A program made the translations under genes and the position numbers. DNA of 64,000 bases from Flavobacterium lindanitolerans. GTDB lineage: Bacteria; Bacteroidota; Bacteroidia; Flavobacteriales; Flavobacteriaceae. The notes under the pieces were generated by a model, which was not told the DNA's origin, ran no database searches, and saw only the letters and a list, made by a program, of their open reading frames with translations. The stretch is from NCBI RefSeq assembly GCF_002846575.1, contig NZ_PJND01000007.1:1550001-1614000 (forward strand), read 5' to 3'. Below, piece after piece: positions 54,390-62,795 of this stretch (position 1 is the stretch's first letter; each line of letters starts with the position of its first letter).

Positions 54390-54925
54390 TATTTTGCTTT
54401 TTGATAATAAAGGTTATTGACCAGTTCTTTTAGTTTGGTCTTCGCGACATTCAGTTGTGATTTAGACGTTCCTTCTGAAATATCAAGCGTTTTGGCAATT
54501 TCTTTGTGAGAATAGCCCTCAATGGCAAAAAGGTTGAAAATGGTTCGGCATCCTTCGGGAATAAAATTCAATAGGTTAAGCAGATCTTCTTCCTCCAGAT
54601 CGGTCATGTGATTTGTAATCGGCTGTGAAATGATTTTCACGTCGTCAAGATACATGTTGAAGTTGATGTTTTTCTTAAGCGACAGTAAGCATTGATTGAC
54701 CGCAATTTTTCTGGCCCAGGCTTCAAAAGCCCGGACTTCCTTCAATTGATCGATTTTCGTGAAAATAGTGTAAAAAGCATCGGCCAACGCTTCTTCTATT
54801 TCTTCCTCTTTTTTCAGGTACCGCTTGCAAGTCCGGTACAGCTTAGGAGCCAAAAGCTCATACACCTGACGCTGTGCGTCCCGTTGCATTTTTCTGCAGG
54901 CTGTAATTAGTTTTTCGTCTATCAC
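54389..54925 (-). CDS. ECF-type RNA polymerase sigma factor
   Basis: A 178-residue sigma-70 family protein. Region 2 includes EEEIEEALADAFYTIFTKIDQ and the FEAWARKIAVNQ segment; region 4 has the HTH GYSHKEIAKTLDISEGTSKSQLNVAKTKLKE. The start codon GTG fits the family's opening (IDEKLITACRKMQRDAQRQVYELL). It overlaps the VWA fusion gene by one base, so translation is probably coupled. It resembles ECF factors that direct outer-membrane genes in Bacteroidota; its target promoters are unknown. Confidence 0.92.
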   Translation of the reverse strand: MIDEKLITACRKMQRDAQRQVYELLAPKLYRTCKRYLKKEEEIEEALADAFYTIFTKIDQLKEVRAFEAWARKIAVNQCLLSLKKNINFNMYLDDVKIISQPITNHMTDLEEEDLLNLLNFIPEGCRTIFNLFAIEGYSHKEIAKTLDISEGTSKSQLNVAKTKLKELVNNLYYQKAK

Positions 54926-54990
54926 AATAAATGTCTTTCCTGTATAGAGAGAGAAAAAGATAAAAAGGTTGGAATGAGGTGGAAAAATTT

Positions 54991-55080
54991 TTGATTTATG
55001 ATGTAGGATTTATGATATAAGATTTATGATTTATACCTACCTAAAATCTAAAATCTAAAATCTAAAATCTGAAATCTAAT
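54991..55080. repeat. AAATC-type low-complexity repeat
   Basis: GATTTATGATT-like words are followed by four or five tandem copies of AAAATCT in the gap between the DUF6929-like gene and the sigma factor gene. Related words (AAATCATAAATC, AAATCTAAAATC) occur at 44331-44374, 59118-59160 and 59478-59505. Confidence 0.65.
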
Positions 55081-55081
55081 A

Positions 55082-55927
55082 TCACTTATCCAAAGTAAGC
55101 TTATATATATCCGACTTCAAATCGTCATTGTCTTTATCCTCACAAAGCAAAAATTCAATGGTCTTGTCGTTTTCTTTGTAAACCGTCAGTCCTTCAAATT
55201 TGTGGGTGTCGGTTATCTTTTGGGTAAAATCAATTTTCATTTTTTCAATGTCCAGTCTGCCAATAAATGTTCCAAGAACAGCTCCGTCATCATAAGTTGA
55301 CTTGGTATTTTCGACAGTTGCTAAAAAGTAAATTTTTCCATCAACGCGAACGGCATCTGTAAAAGAACTCTGTATACTCTTTATTTTGGGCAGTTTATAA
55401 GAATTATATAAAACAGAAAAATCATCTGTCAGGTTATTTCCGCCAATGGTAAAAATTCCGTTTTTACCGGAAGCACCGTTGCCACGATTGAAAAGAAACC
55501 AGTTTTCGCCATTGTAAACAGCACCTTCAATATTAAAATCTTCCGGTTTTGTATTTCCAAAACTTTGCATGACCAGATAGAGGTCGGTCAAATCGGTTTC
55601 TTTAATTTTTTCCTTTTTGTCTACATCAAAATGTATCATCCTGTTTCGGTTTTCGGTAGAACCGGAACCAAAAATATAGCAATCTTCTCCAAAGCCGGTA
55701 ATAGATTCAAAATCGGGCTTTTGGGCTTTAGGAATATTTTCAGCAGGTGTGCCTGTTGGCATTTCTATGATTTTGTGCGATTCCAGACTTTTACTATCCA
55801 TATTGTATTCATAGAGCACACTACTGTTATCGGAAATTATGAAAAGCGAATTGTCTCTAAAAACTAATCCTGAGGCGGAACCTATTCCGATAATCTGAAA
55901 TAATAATTCAAGCTTAAATTTTTGCAT
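55082..55927 (-). CDS. DUF6929-like beta-propeller-type protein
   Basis: A 281-residue protein. Repeated strands such as GLVFRDNSLFIISDNSSVLYEYN, GFGEDCYIFGSGSTENRN and GAVYNGENWFLFNRGNG suggest a beta propeller, and overall it resembles the DUF6929/SdiA-regulated-like proteins common in Flavobacteria. There is no evident signal peptide, so it may be cytosolic or the start may be mis-set. It stands alone between the sigma factor operon and ppk2. No function can be assigned. Confidence 0.62.
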   Translation of the reverse strand: MQKFKLELLFQIIGIGSASGLVFRDNSLFIISDNSSVLYEYNMDSKSLESHKIIEMPTGTPAENIPKAQKPDFESITGFGEDCYIFGSGSTENRNRMIHFDVDKKEKIKETDLTDLYLVMQSFGNTKPEDFNIEGAVYNGENWFLFNRGNGASGKNGIFTIGGNNLTDDFSVLYNSYKLPKIKSIQSSFTDAVRVDGKIYFLATVENTKSTYDDGAVLGTFIGRLDIEKMKIDFTQKITDTHKFEGLTVYKENDKTIEFLLCEDKDNDDLKSDIYKLTLDK

Positions 55928-56035
55928 GGTCTATGTTTCTTTGAAGAAGTATTGAAAATGTGGTTTGGAAATAAATTTACAGTTAGAACGCGGATTCTTA
56001 GGATAAATATATACATTTATGTAAAATAATATCCT

Positions 56036-56917
56036 ATGAGAACGATAAATACAGACGATTTCAAAATTACCGGCCCAACAAAACTATCAGACCTGCCTAC
56101 GTTTATAGACCTCAAAGCTACAAAAGACGAAATAAAGGATGCTCTTGATGAGACGCGTGAAGCCTTAAGTGATTTGCAGGATAAAATGTACGCCCATAAC
56201 CGTTACAGTGTTCTGGTTTGTCTTCAGGGAATGGACACTTCCGGCAAGGACAGCCTGATTCGGGAAGTTTTTAGGGAATTTAATCCAAGGGGAGTAGTGG
56301 TGCATAGTTTTAAAACGCCTACTTCTGCCGAACTGGAACACGACTATTTATGGAGACATTATATTGCTTTGCCTGAAAAAGGAAAGTTTGCGGTGTTTAA
56401 CAGGACACATTATGAAAATGTTCTGGTCACGCGGGTCCATCCGGAATATATCCTAAACGAAAATCTGCCTGGAATTGAAGCTGTTGAAGATATTCCGAAA
56501 GATTTTTGGAAAAAGCGAATGAAGCAAATAGCCCATTTCGAGAATCATATAGCTGAAAATGGAACGATTGTTTTGAAGTTTTTCCTGCATTTGAGCAAGG
56601 AAGAACAAAGACAGCGTCTTTTAAGGCGACTTGAAAAAGAAAAGCACAACTGGAAATTTTCGCCCGGCGATTTAAAAGAAAGAGGTTTCTGGGATGATTA
56701 TCAACGCTATTATGAAGAAGCCATTAATGAAACATCTAAAGAAAAAGCACCTTGGTATGTAATACCGGCAGACGATAAGGATGCCTGTCGTTTGCTTTTG
56801 GCAAAAGTAATATGGGACGTTTTGTCACAGCACAAAGACATAAAATATCCTGAATTGGAAGACAAGGTCAAAGACAATATGTCGTTTTATAAAAACGAAC
56901 TGACCAATGAACACTAA
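56036..56917 (+). CDS. ppk2: Polyphosphate kinase 2 family protein
   Basis: A 293-residue PPK2, which uses polyphosphate to phosphorylate nucleotides (for example AMP or ADP), or makes polyphosphate in reverse. Walker A GMDTSGKD is at 65-72, the lid region FNPRGVVVHSFKTPT at about 82-96 and the Walker B-like FNRTHYENVL at 121-130. In many PPK2 proteins this reads DRSWYNR, so the FNRTHYEN form is a variant. The C-terminal W..IPADDK segment is conserved. It is a single gene with a terminator just after it. Confidence 0.92.
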   Translation: MRTINTDDFKITGPTKLSDLPTFIDLKATKDEIKDALDETREALSDLQDKMYAHNRYSVLVCLQGMDTSGKDSLIREVFREFNPRGVVVHSFKTPTSAELEHDYLWRHYIALPEKGKFAVFNRTHYENVLVTRVHPEYILNENLPGIEAVEDIPKDFWKKRMKQIAHFENHIAENGTIVLKFFLHLSKEEQRQRLLRRLEKEKHNWKFSPGDLKERGFWDDYQRYYEEAINETSKEKAPWYVIPADDKDACRLLLAKVIWDVLSQHKDIKYPELEDKVKDNMSFYKNELTNEH

Positions 56918-56919
56918 AA

Positions 56920-56954
56920 ATAAAAAAGCCTTGATAATTCAAGGCTTTTTTTAT
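56920..56954. terminator. Bidirectional terminator after ppk2
   Basis: AAAAAGCCTTGA and TCAAGGCTTTTT form a strong stem with a short loop, flanked by A and T runs. It lies between ppk2 and the converging beta-barrel gene. Confidence 0.88.
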
Positions 56955-56962
56955 ATAAAAAA

Positions 56963-57508
56963 TTAAAGTCTAAATCCGTAGGCCAGACGTAATGCCAATT
57001 GGCCGACTCCTTCGCCATTTTCTCTTGGAAAATCATTGTAGTATTCATAACGAATGCTGGCATCAAAGTATTTATTGGCATAACCAATTCCAGGTGATAA
57101 TAATAAGCTGGTCTTATCATAATCATTAGTTACAGGAATGGCGGCTCCAAGTTCGCCAAGCACATAAAAACGATTTTCCCAAACAAAAGCTTTAAAACCG
57201 GCTTTGGCAGGAATGAAACCCAAGTCAGGAATATCATCTCCTATAAACAAATTGGTAAATCCGGTAGTAAACGTAATCGAATACCTTTGATTCAGGTCAT
57301 ACTGGATTCTGGCATCGGCTCCTAATGAAAAATCATAAGGGTCATCAAAAATAAAACCTCCGTTAATTCCAAACCCTAAACGAAACCCTTGGTCATAATT
57401 TTCAGTAGCGCCAATTGCAGAAGTGGTTTCCTGGGCCGACATAGTAGCTGTCGTTAGAACCGTAGAGCAAAGTAAAAATAAGCCGGTAATTGATTTCAAA
57501 ATTTTCAT
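56963..57508 (-). CDS. Small outer-membrane beta-barrel protein
   Basis: A 181-residue protein with a signal peptide (cut after about residue 25, MSAQ). The mature chain has alternating hydrophobic strands with aromatic girdle residues (FRLGFGINGGFIF, YSITFTTGFTNLF, FDASIRYEYYNDF) and ends in the aromatic LRLAYGFRL, as outer-membrane barrels do. About eight strands are expected. Its function is unknown. It is a single gene between ppk2 and the MATE gene. Confidence 0.8.
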   Translation of the reverse strand: MKILKSITGLFLLCSTVLTTATMSAQETTSAIGATENYDQGFRLGFGINGGFIFDDPYDFSLGADARIQYDLNQRYSITFTTGFTNLFIGDDIPDLGFIPAKAGFKAFVWENRFYVLGELGAAIPVTNDYDKTSLLLSPGIGYANKYFDASIRYEYYNDFPRENGEGVGQLALRLAYGFRL

Positions 57509-57701
57509 AGATCAGGTTTTAAAAGTTATTACTATAAATTTAACAATAATAACGCCACTCCTCCAAATGTTAATTTTTAAAGTATTGTTAAAAGGTTAAC
57601 ATCCTGATAAGGCTTTGATTGCAAGTGAATTGTAATATTTGTGAAATTTTTCCTAAAAAAATTAAATATTTTTAAAAGTGTGGAATTGTAGGATATGGTG
57701 C

Positions 57702-57709
57702 TATCTTTG
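57702..57709 (+). promoter_or_regulatory. Candidate -7 box for the MATE gene
   Basis: TATCTTTG matches TAnnTTTG and lies 22 bp before the GTG at 57732. The -33 element is weak. It excludes the upstream ATG at 57678 as the start. Confidence 0.48.
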
Positions 57710-57731
57710 CCACACAATTTTCTACACAATC

Positions 57732-59123
57732 GTGAACTTACAACAATACACCAAAGAATTTTCATATAACCTGAAATTAGCTTACCCTATTATTTTGGGT
57801 ATGCTTGGCCATACACTAATAGGAATAGTCGATAATATAATGGTAGGCAAATTGGGTGCTGCCGAATTAGCTGCCGTTTCACTTGGAAACAGCTTTATTT
57901 TTATTGCAATTTCCTTAGGTATTGGTTTCTCGACAGCCATTACGCCTATTATTGCGCAGGCTGATGCAGAAAAGGATAATATAAAGATAAGGTCGGCTTT
58001 TCACCACGGTTTATTTTTGTGTGGCATCTTAGGACTCACATTGTTTGGCGTTATCGTATTGGCAAAGCCGCTAATGTATTATATGGGGCAACCGGATGAG
58101 GTTATTGCTTTGGCAAAGCCTTATATTGATTGGGTCGCTTTTTCTTTAATCCCGATGGTTATTTACCAGGGATACAAACAATTTGCAGACGGGCTTTCAA
58201 TGACAAAATATTCGATGTATGCCATTATTATGGCTAATGTTGTGCACGTGGTGTTGAACTACCTGCTCATATATGGAATATGGTTTTTTCCGCGTATGGG
58301 TATTATTGGCGCGGCGCTTGGAACAGTTATTTCCAGAATTATGATGGTGGTGTTTATGCACATCATTTTATCTAAAAATGAAAAGCTGACAGCCTATTTC
58401 CAAAATTTCAGTTTTCAGGAACTTAAAAAATCCATGCTTAAAAAAATCATCGGTCTTGGATTGCCTTCGGCCATGCAGATGTTTTTTGAGGTAGCACTTT
58501 TCACAGCTGCTATCTGGCTTTCGGGGTCTTTGGGTAAAATCAGCCAGGCCGCCAACCAGATTGCTTTAAGTTTAGCTTCGGCAACTTTTATGTTTGCGAT
58601 GGGATTGAGCGTAACCGCCATGATTCGTGTGAGCAACCAGAAAGGATTGAAAGACTATAAAAAACTGCTGGTAGTTGCCCGTTCGATTTTTCTTCTGGCA
58701 ATTATCATTGAGGTAGTATTTGCAATAGGATTTGTACTTTTCCATCAATTCTTACCGCATTTGTTCCTCAATATGGAAAACAGCGCCTTGCTTGTAGACA
58801 ATGAAGAAGTAATAGCTATTGCTGCCAAACTATTACTGGTGGCAGCCGTGTTCCAGATTTCAGACGGAATACAGGTAGTAGTATTAGGAGCATTAAGAGG
58901 ACTCCAGGATGTAAAAGTGCCAATGTATATTACATTTGCCGCCTATTGGGTAGTAGGGTTTCCGGTTTCGTACTATTTAGGAAAACATACAGACCTTAAG
59001 GCAACAGGAATATGGATAGGTCTTCTGGCAGGTTTGACTGTTGCAGCGGTATTTTTGTATATTCGCTTTAATTATCTCACAAAAAAAATGATAAAAGAGG
59101 CTACTGTCGAAACAGCAATCTGA
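57732..59123 (+). CDS. MATE family efflux transporter
   Basis: A 463-residue membrane protein with about 12 helices in two pseudo-symmetric halves. The family motif GMLGHTLIGIVDNIMVGKLGAAELAAVSLG opens the first half; the second half repeats it in GLPSAMQMFFEVALF and KISQAANQIALSLAS. MATE (NorM-like) pumps export cationic drugs or metabolites in exchange for Na+ or H+. I chose GTG 57732 (then NLQQYTKEF) because the longer frame's first 18 residues overlap the promoter. The small acidic protein gene follows after 40 bp. Confidence 0.92.
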   Translation: MNLQQYTKEFSYNLKLAYPIILGMLGHTLIGIVDNIMVGKLGAAELAAVSLGNSFIFIAISLGIGFSTAITPIIAQADAEKDNIKIRSAFHHGLFLCGILGLTLFGVIVLAKPLMYYMGQPDEVIALAKPYIDWVAFSLIPMVIYQGYKQFADGLSMTKYSMYAIIMANVVHVVLNYLLIYGIWFFPRMGIIGAALGTVISRIMMVVFMHIILSKNEKLTAYFQNFSFQELKKSMLKKIIGLGLPSAMQMFFEVALFTAAIWLSGSLGKISQAANQIALSLASATFMFAMGLSVTAMIRVSNQKGLKDYKKLLVVARSIFLLAIIIEVVFAIGFVLFHQFLPHLFLNMENSALLVDNEEVIAIAAKLLLVAAVFQISDGIQVVVLGALRGLQDVKVPMYITFAAYWVVGFPVSYYLGKHTDLKATGIWIGLLAGLTVAAVFLYIRFNYLTKKMIKEATVETAI

Positions 59124-59163
59124 AATCATAAATCTGAAATCATAAATCAAAAATCCAAACAAT

Positions 59164-59391
59164 ATGGAACTACCAAAATTTTTATTAGGCGACAATACTG
59201 ATTTCCCGGATGATATCTTTGTTATCCATATGGACTATCCAAGGTTTATTATTAATCTGAAAGACGATGAAGTTGAGTTTCTGGAAGAAGCAGAAGATCT
59301 GGATGAAGGAGAATTAAATCAGGTAATGGAAGGCCTGATTACAGAAGCAAATGAGTTTTATGACAGGGAAGTGGGGAGATATGAGGAATAG
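59164..59391 (+). CDS. Conserved small acidic protein of unknown function
   Basis: A 75-residue, strongly acidic protein (about one residue in three is Asp or Glu). It starts LPKFLLGDNTDFPDDIFVIHMDYPRF and has a C-terminal helix. The sequence looks conserved and well folded rather than random, but I know no function. It follows the MATE gene at 40 bp on the same strand across an AAATC-type repeat and might be read with it. Confidence 0.7.
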   Translation: MELPKFLLGDNTDFPDDIFVIHMDYPRFIINLKDDEVEFLEEAEDLDEGELNQVMEGLITEANEFYDREVGRYEE

Positions 59392-59693
59392 TTGATAGTT
59401 CATAGAGGATAGTTGATAGTTTATAGTTTTTGGTGCTTGTTAGAATATGTTTGGTTAAAAATATAGTATAATAACATCCAAAATCATAAATCCAAAATAA
59501 AACCTTCCAATAAAAAACGGTTGTAAAGCGGCTAACAGTGCTGTTTTACAGCCGTTTTTTTTTTAATACATTAATTGATTTTCCAAAAATGTAAAAATCA
59601 AGGGGTAACAAAAAAACAATTTAATTGATATACTCTAAAGTCGGCGTAACCCGAAAAGCCAATCAAAGAGTAGGGATAATTAAATTACAAATT
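59392..59693. other. Intergenic region with short repeats and a terminator
   Basis: It contains imperfect tandem GATAGTT(C/T)ATAG words at about 59391-59430, an AAATC-type repeat at 59478-59505, a terminator at 59512-59564, and the AT-rich leader of the next gene. Confidence 0.55.
59512..59564 (+). terminator. Terminator downstream of the small acidic protein gene
   Basis: AAAACGGTTGTAAAGC and GCTGTTTTACAGCCGTTTT pair imperfectly around GGCTAACAGT, followed by a run of ten T. Confidence 0.7.
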
Positions 59694-60248
59694 ATGGAGA
59701 ATTTTAGAAACCTGGATTTAAAAAAATCCGAACAAAAAACAAACAGATTTGTATCGTTGATGGGGGTAAAAACGATAGTGGTAACACTATTTTTGACAGC
59801 ACTTATGGTAGGCTGTAGCAAGGATGATCAGCAGGAAACTGAGAATACGCCTGATACAGCAGCCAGAATTTACTACGATTATTTTATTGTACGGGCTTGG
59901 GGTGCCCACAACGTAGATTGTAGTCAGCCAGACGGTTTTTGCCATGAAATTTGGAGGATCACCTGGCGTAATTTAATTATGCCGCTACCAAACGGTGATA
60001 CTCCGGTGGGCGCACAAAATGTTGACGGATTATTTGTTATGAAGATTTATAAAAGCGCTCTTACTGAAGAACATGGTAGTGTATTGTTAAGGGATGGTGG
60101 TTATTATACTATTCCTAAAGGGCAAACCATTCCTAAGGAAGTAGCAAAGTCTTTAGGATTCAGATCAGATAAGTTACGTGAAGGAAGGTATAAAATTAAG
60201 GGAAATGATGAATTCTATACCATCTCAATACCGATAGCTGAAAACTAA
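59694..60248 (+). CDS. Lipoprotein of unknown function
   Basis: A 184-residue protein. A hydrophilic start of about 22 residues leads into a hydrophobic helix ending in a lipobox-like LMVGC at about residue 42, followed by SKDDQQE, as in Bacteroidota lipoproteins directed outward. The mature part has two Cys residues in NVDCSQPDGFCHE that may form a disulfide. No domain is recognised. The longer frame to 59625 was rejected because MENFRNLD after an A-rich leader is a better start. A terminator follows at 60272-60306. Confidence 0.68.
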   Translation: MENFRNLDLKKSEQKTNRFVSLMGVKTIVVTLFLTALMVGCSKDDQQETENTPDTAARIYYDYFIVRAWGAHNVDCSQPDGFCHEIWRITWRNLIMPLPNGDTPVGAQNVDGLFVMKIYKSALTEEHGSVLLRDGGYYTIPKGQTIPKEVAKSLGFRSDKLREGRYKIKGNDEFYTISIPIAEN

Positions 60249-60271
60249 ATTGTTTTTTACCCCAAACAAAG

Positions 60272-60306
60272 AAAGCCGCTTCCAATTTATTTTGGAGCGG
60301 TTTTTT
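60272..60306. terminator. Bidirectional terminator between the lipoprotein and meaB genes
   Basis: AAAGCCGCTTCCAA and TTGGAGCGGTTTTT pair with a short AT loop, with A and T runs outside. It separates converging genes. Confidence 0.82.
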
Positions 60307-61405
60307 ATTTAAGATTCTTACTGTTTTGATAGATTTGTAATAGATTTTGAGCAGCGGCAAACGGGGAGACTTCACTATTTTGTACCGCTTTTTTATTTTC
60401 CTCTAATAGATTTTTTATTTCAGGATGCTCAAAAAAGTGATTTTTTAACTGTTCGTTGATTGTTTCCAAAAGCCAATGTTGATTTTGGTCTTTTCTTCTC
60501 TCGAAAAAATAATCATTGCTTTTTGTTAATATGAGATATTCTGAAATCATTTCCCAGATTTCGGCAATGCCGTCATGTGTAATAGCGCTGCAAGTGGTGA
60601 CTTTAGGCTGCCAACCTGAGCTTTTTGCCGGAAACAGATGCAATGCTCTATTAAATTCGGTCTTGGCCATTTTGGCTTTTTTGATGTTGTCACCATCTGC
60701 TTTGTTGATGACTATGGCATCTGCCATTTCCATAATGCCTCTTTTTATTCCCTGAAGTTCATCACCGGCGCCAGCTATTTTCAAAAGCAGGAAGAAATCT
60801 ACCATACTGTGAACGGCAGTTTCGCTTTGTCCTACGCCAACAGTTTCAATAATGATGGTGTCAAATCCGCAGGCTTCGCATAAAATAATGGTTTCACGCG
60901 TTTTCCTGGCCACACCACCAAGCGTTTCTCCGGAAGCCGAAGGCCTGATGTAGGCATTTTCGTCCTTGACGAGTTCTTCCATACGGGTTTTGTCGCCTAA
61001 AATACTTCCATGTGATATGGTACTGCTGGGATCAACTGCCAATACGGCCACTTTTTTACCGGTTGCAGTTAGATAACGGCCAAAGGCTTCAATAAAAGTA
61101 CTCTTGCCGACACCAGGAACTCCCGTAATCCCGATTCTGACCGAATTATTGGCATGCGGAAGACAGGCCTGGATGATTTCGTTGGCTTTTTCAAGATGTT
61201 TGGGCTGTGTGCTTTCCACCAAAGTTATGGCACGGCTCAATGAAATTTTATCACCTTTTAAAATCCCGTCGATTAATTCTTGTGCTGAAGGTTGCTTCTT
61301 TCGGAATTGTATGATTTGGGCAACTGAGTTTTTGCCAACGCTTTCAGGTTGGCTGATTCCTTCTTTTTCTTTTAGCGCAGATTTATGTGGACCGGATTTA
61401 GACAC
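60305..61405 (-). CDS. meaB: Methylmalonyl-CoA mutase-associated GTPase MeaB/ArgK
   Basis: A 366-residue P-loop GTPase of the G3E/MeaB family, which loads adenosylcobalamin and protects methylmalonyl-CoA mutase. The P-loop GVPGVGKS is at about 95-102, followed by AVDPSSTISHGSILGDKTRM, the switch region ETVGVGQSE and the base-recognition VINKADGD. I set the start at GTG 61405 (then SKSGPHKSALKEKEGIS, a typical opening); the frame continues to an ATG at 61453, adding 16 hydrophobic residues that do not fit the family. The mutase small subunit is 59 kb away in this window. Confidence 0.9.
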   Translation of the reverse strand: MSKSGPHKSALKEKEGISQPESVGKNSVAQIIQFRKKQPSAQELIDGILKGDKISLSRAITLVESTQPKHLEKANEIIQACLPHANNSVRIGITGVPGVGKSTFIEAFGRYLTATGKKVAVLAVDPSSTISHGSILGDKTRMEELVKDENAYIRPSASGETLGGVARKTRETIILCEACGFDTIIIETVGVGQSETAVHSMVDFFLLLKIAGAGDELQGIKRGIMEMADAIVINKADGDNIKKAKMAKTEFNRALHLFPAKSSGWQPKVTTCSAITHDGIAEIWEMISEYLILTKSNDYFFERRKDQNQHWLLETINEQLKNHFFEHPEIKNLLEENKKAVQNSEVSPFAAAQNLLQIYQNSKNLK

Positions 61406-61500
61406 TATAGCAGTTTTGAAAGGTAAAAGTAATGAAAACAAAAACAGTTTCAAAAAGACGGCGCTTAAAGAAACTGTTTTTGGTATTGAATTGCGGAGTG

Positions 61501-62148
61501 TTAATAGGCAGCCGTAAATCGAACCTGATGATGTTTTGGGTTTTCAATTTCGTCAGCAATGACAACAGCCAAATCTTCAGCAGATAAGATGCTTCTCTGG
61601 TTTTCATCAAAAACAGGATTATCCAAACCAAGACGGTAGTTACCGGTTCTTCCGGTTGTGATTCCCTGGTGCATTTCAAAAGCCGGGCTAAAAAAGGCCC
61701 AGTCCAGCTCTTTTTCTTCTTTAAGAATGTTGAGATAATCTCGGGCAGCACTTGCTCCGGCGTGGTATTCTTTTGGAAAATCGGGAGTATCTACAGCCTG
61801 TAACCCGGGAGCTACAAAAAGGCTTCCGGCTCCTCCAATAGTAACAAATCTTTTTACATCAGAAAGCTTTACAGCTTCCTGTATCGCTTTAGAACCTGCT
61901 ATAAAATCATCATAGATATTCGGGTTGGTCCATCCGGAATTATAGGCACTTACAACGGCATCATGTCCTTTTAAGATTTGCGCCAATTCCTGAATATTGA
62001 ATATGTCTGCTGCAACATATTTTACATTTTGGATGTCGGATTTTTTCCCGTTTCTTGAAATTGCTGTTATTTCATGATGACGGTTGGCCAGTTCGGCGGT
62101 AATTTTTGAGCCTACAAATCCGGTGGCTCCAATAATTGCGATTTTCAT
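61501..62148 (-). CDS. NAD(P)H-binding oxidoreductase (YwnB-like)
   Basis: A 215-residue atypical SDR of the NAD(P)-binding/NmrA-like group. The cofactor motif GATGFVGSK is at residues 7-15, followed by SRNGKK (an NADP-type contact), GHDAVVSAYNSG and RFVTIGGAGSL. It resembles YwnB and similar proteins. The reaction is unknown. The Rrf2 regulator gene is 57 bp upstream on the same strand, the same pairing as ywnA-ywnB of Bacillus, so it is probably under that regulator's control. Confidence 0.85.
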   Translation of the reverse strand: MKIAIIGATGFVGSKITAELANRHHEITAISRNGKKSDIQNVKYVAADIFNIQELAQILKGHDAVVSAYNSGWTNPNIYDDFIAGSKAIQEAVKLSDVKRFVTIGGAGSLFVAPGLQAVDTPDFPKEYHAGASAARDYLNILKEEKELDWAFFSPAFEMHQGITTGRTGNYRLGLDNPVFDENQRSILSAEDLAVVIADEIENPKHHQVRFTAAY

Positions 62149-62205
62149 AATAGTATATGTTTTAAAAGTAATAAAAAAAGTTACAGTTTAGTTTAAAAAA
62201 AATAG

Positions 62206-62613
62206 CTAGAACTTATCTGAAAATTCAGTCAGTGAAATCGTACCTAATTGCTTGATGATTTTATCGTTAATATCTTCATATAGTTCGTCCAATTTTTTAT
62301 TGATGTTTTTTCCAACCGGACAATCCGGATTTGGGTCATTTTTAGAATAGCCCAAAGTCACTTTTTCAAAAGTCATTTTGAAAATGTCGTCAAGGTTAAT
62401 CTTCGCAGCGGGTTTTAATAATTTTGTACCGCCATTTTTTCCTTCTTTGCTTTCTACAATATTGTGTTTTTTGAGGTTGGCAATTTCTTTTCGAATCAGT
62501 ACCGGATGCAGGTTCATGCTCCCTGCAAGGAATTCTGAGGAAAGATATTCGTCAGGAAACTTAGACAGAAGGGTCAGGATATGAAGCGTTATTGCAAACT
62601 TGCCGGAAATCAT
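62206..62613 (-). CDS. Rrf2-family transcriptional regulator (YwnA-like)
   Basis: A 135-residue winged-helix protein. ISGKFAITLHILTLLSKFPDEYLSSEFLAGSMNLHPVLIRKEIANLKKHNIVES is the Rrf2 DNA-binding domain, followed by the GKNGGTKLLKPAAKI wing. Iron-sulfur Rrf2 proteins have three cysteines; this one has a single Cys98, so it does not bind a typical Fe-S cluster. It lies just upstream of the YwnB-like gene and probably controls it and itself, perhaps in response to an electrophile or redox change sensed without Fe-S. Confidence 0.9.
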   Translation of the reverse strand: MISGKFAITLHILTLLSKFPDEYLSSEFLAGSMNLHPVLIRKEIANLKKHNIVESKEGKNGGTKLLKPAAKINLDDIFKMTFEKVTLGYSKNDPNPDCPVGKNINKKLDELYEDINDKIIKQLGTISLTEFSDKF

Positions 62614-62718
62614 ACTGTAATAAAATATGTTACAAATTTATAACGATTTTATTTCTTAACAAATATTTTGGCTTTTTTTTATGATTCCGGGATGACTGAT
62701 AAATTGTAGGTAATGCCG

Positions 62719-62726
62719 TAAATTTG
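62719..62726 (+). promoter_or_regulatory. Candidate -7 box for the AEC transporter gene
   Basis: TAAATTTG matches TAnnTTTG, 70 bp before the start of the AEC gene. The -33 element is not clear. Confidence 0.42.
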
Positions 62727-62795
62727 CACTGTTTTCATCAATAAAAAAAACAAAAGACGGGATAGGTCTTAAACCTCCGTAATTTGAATATAAAA

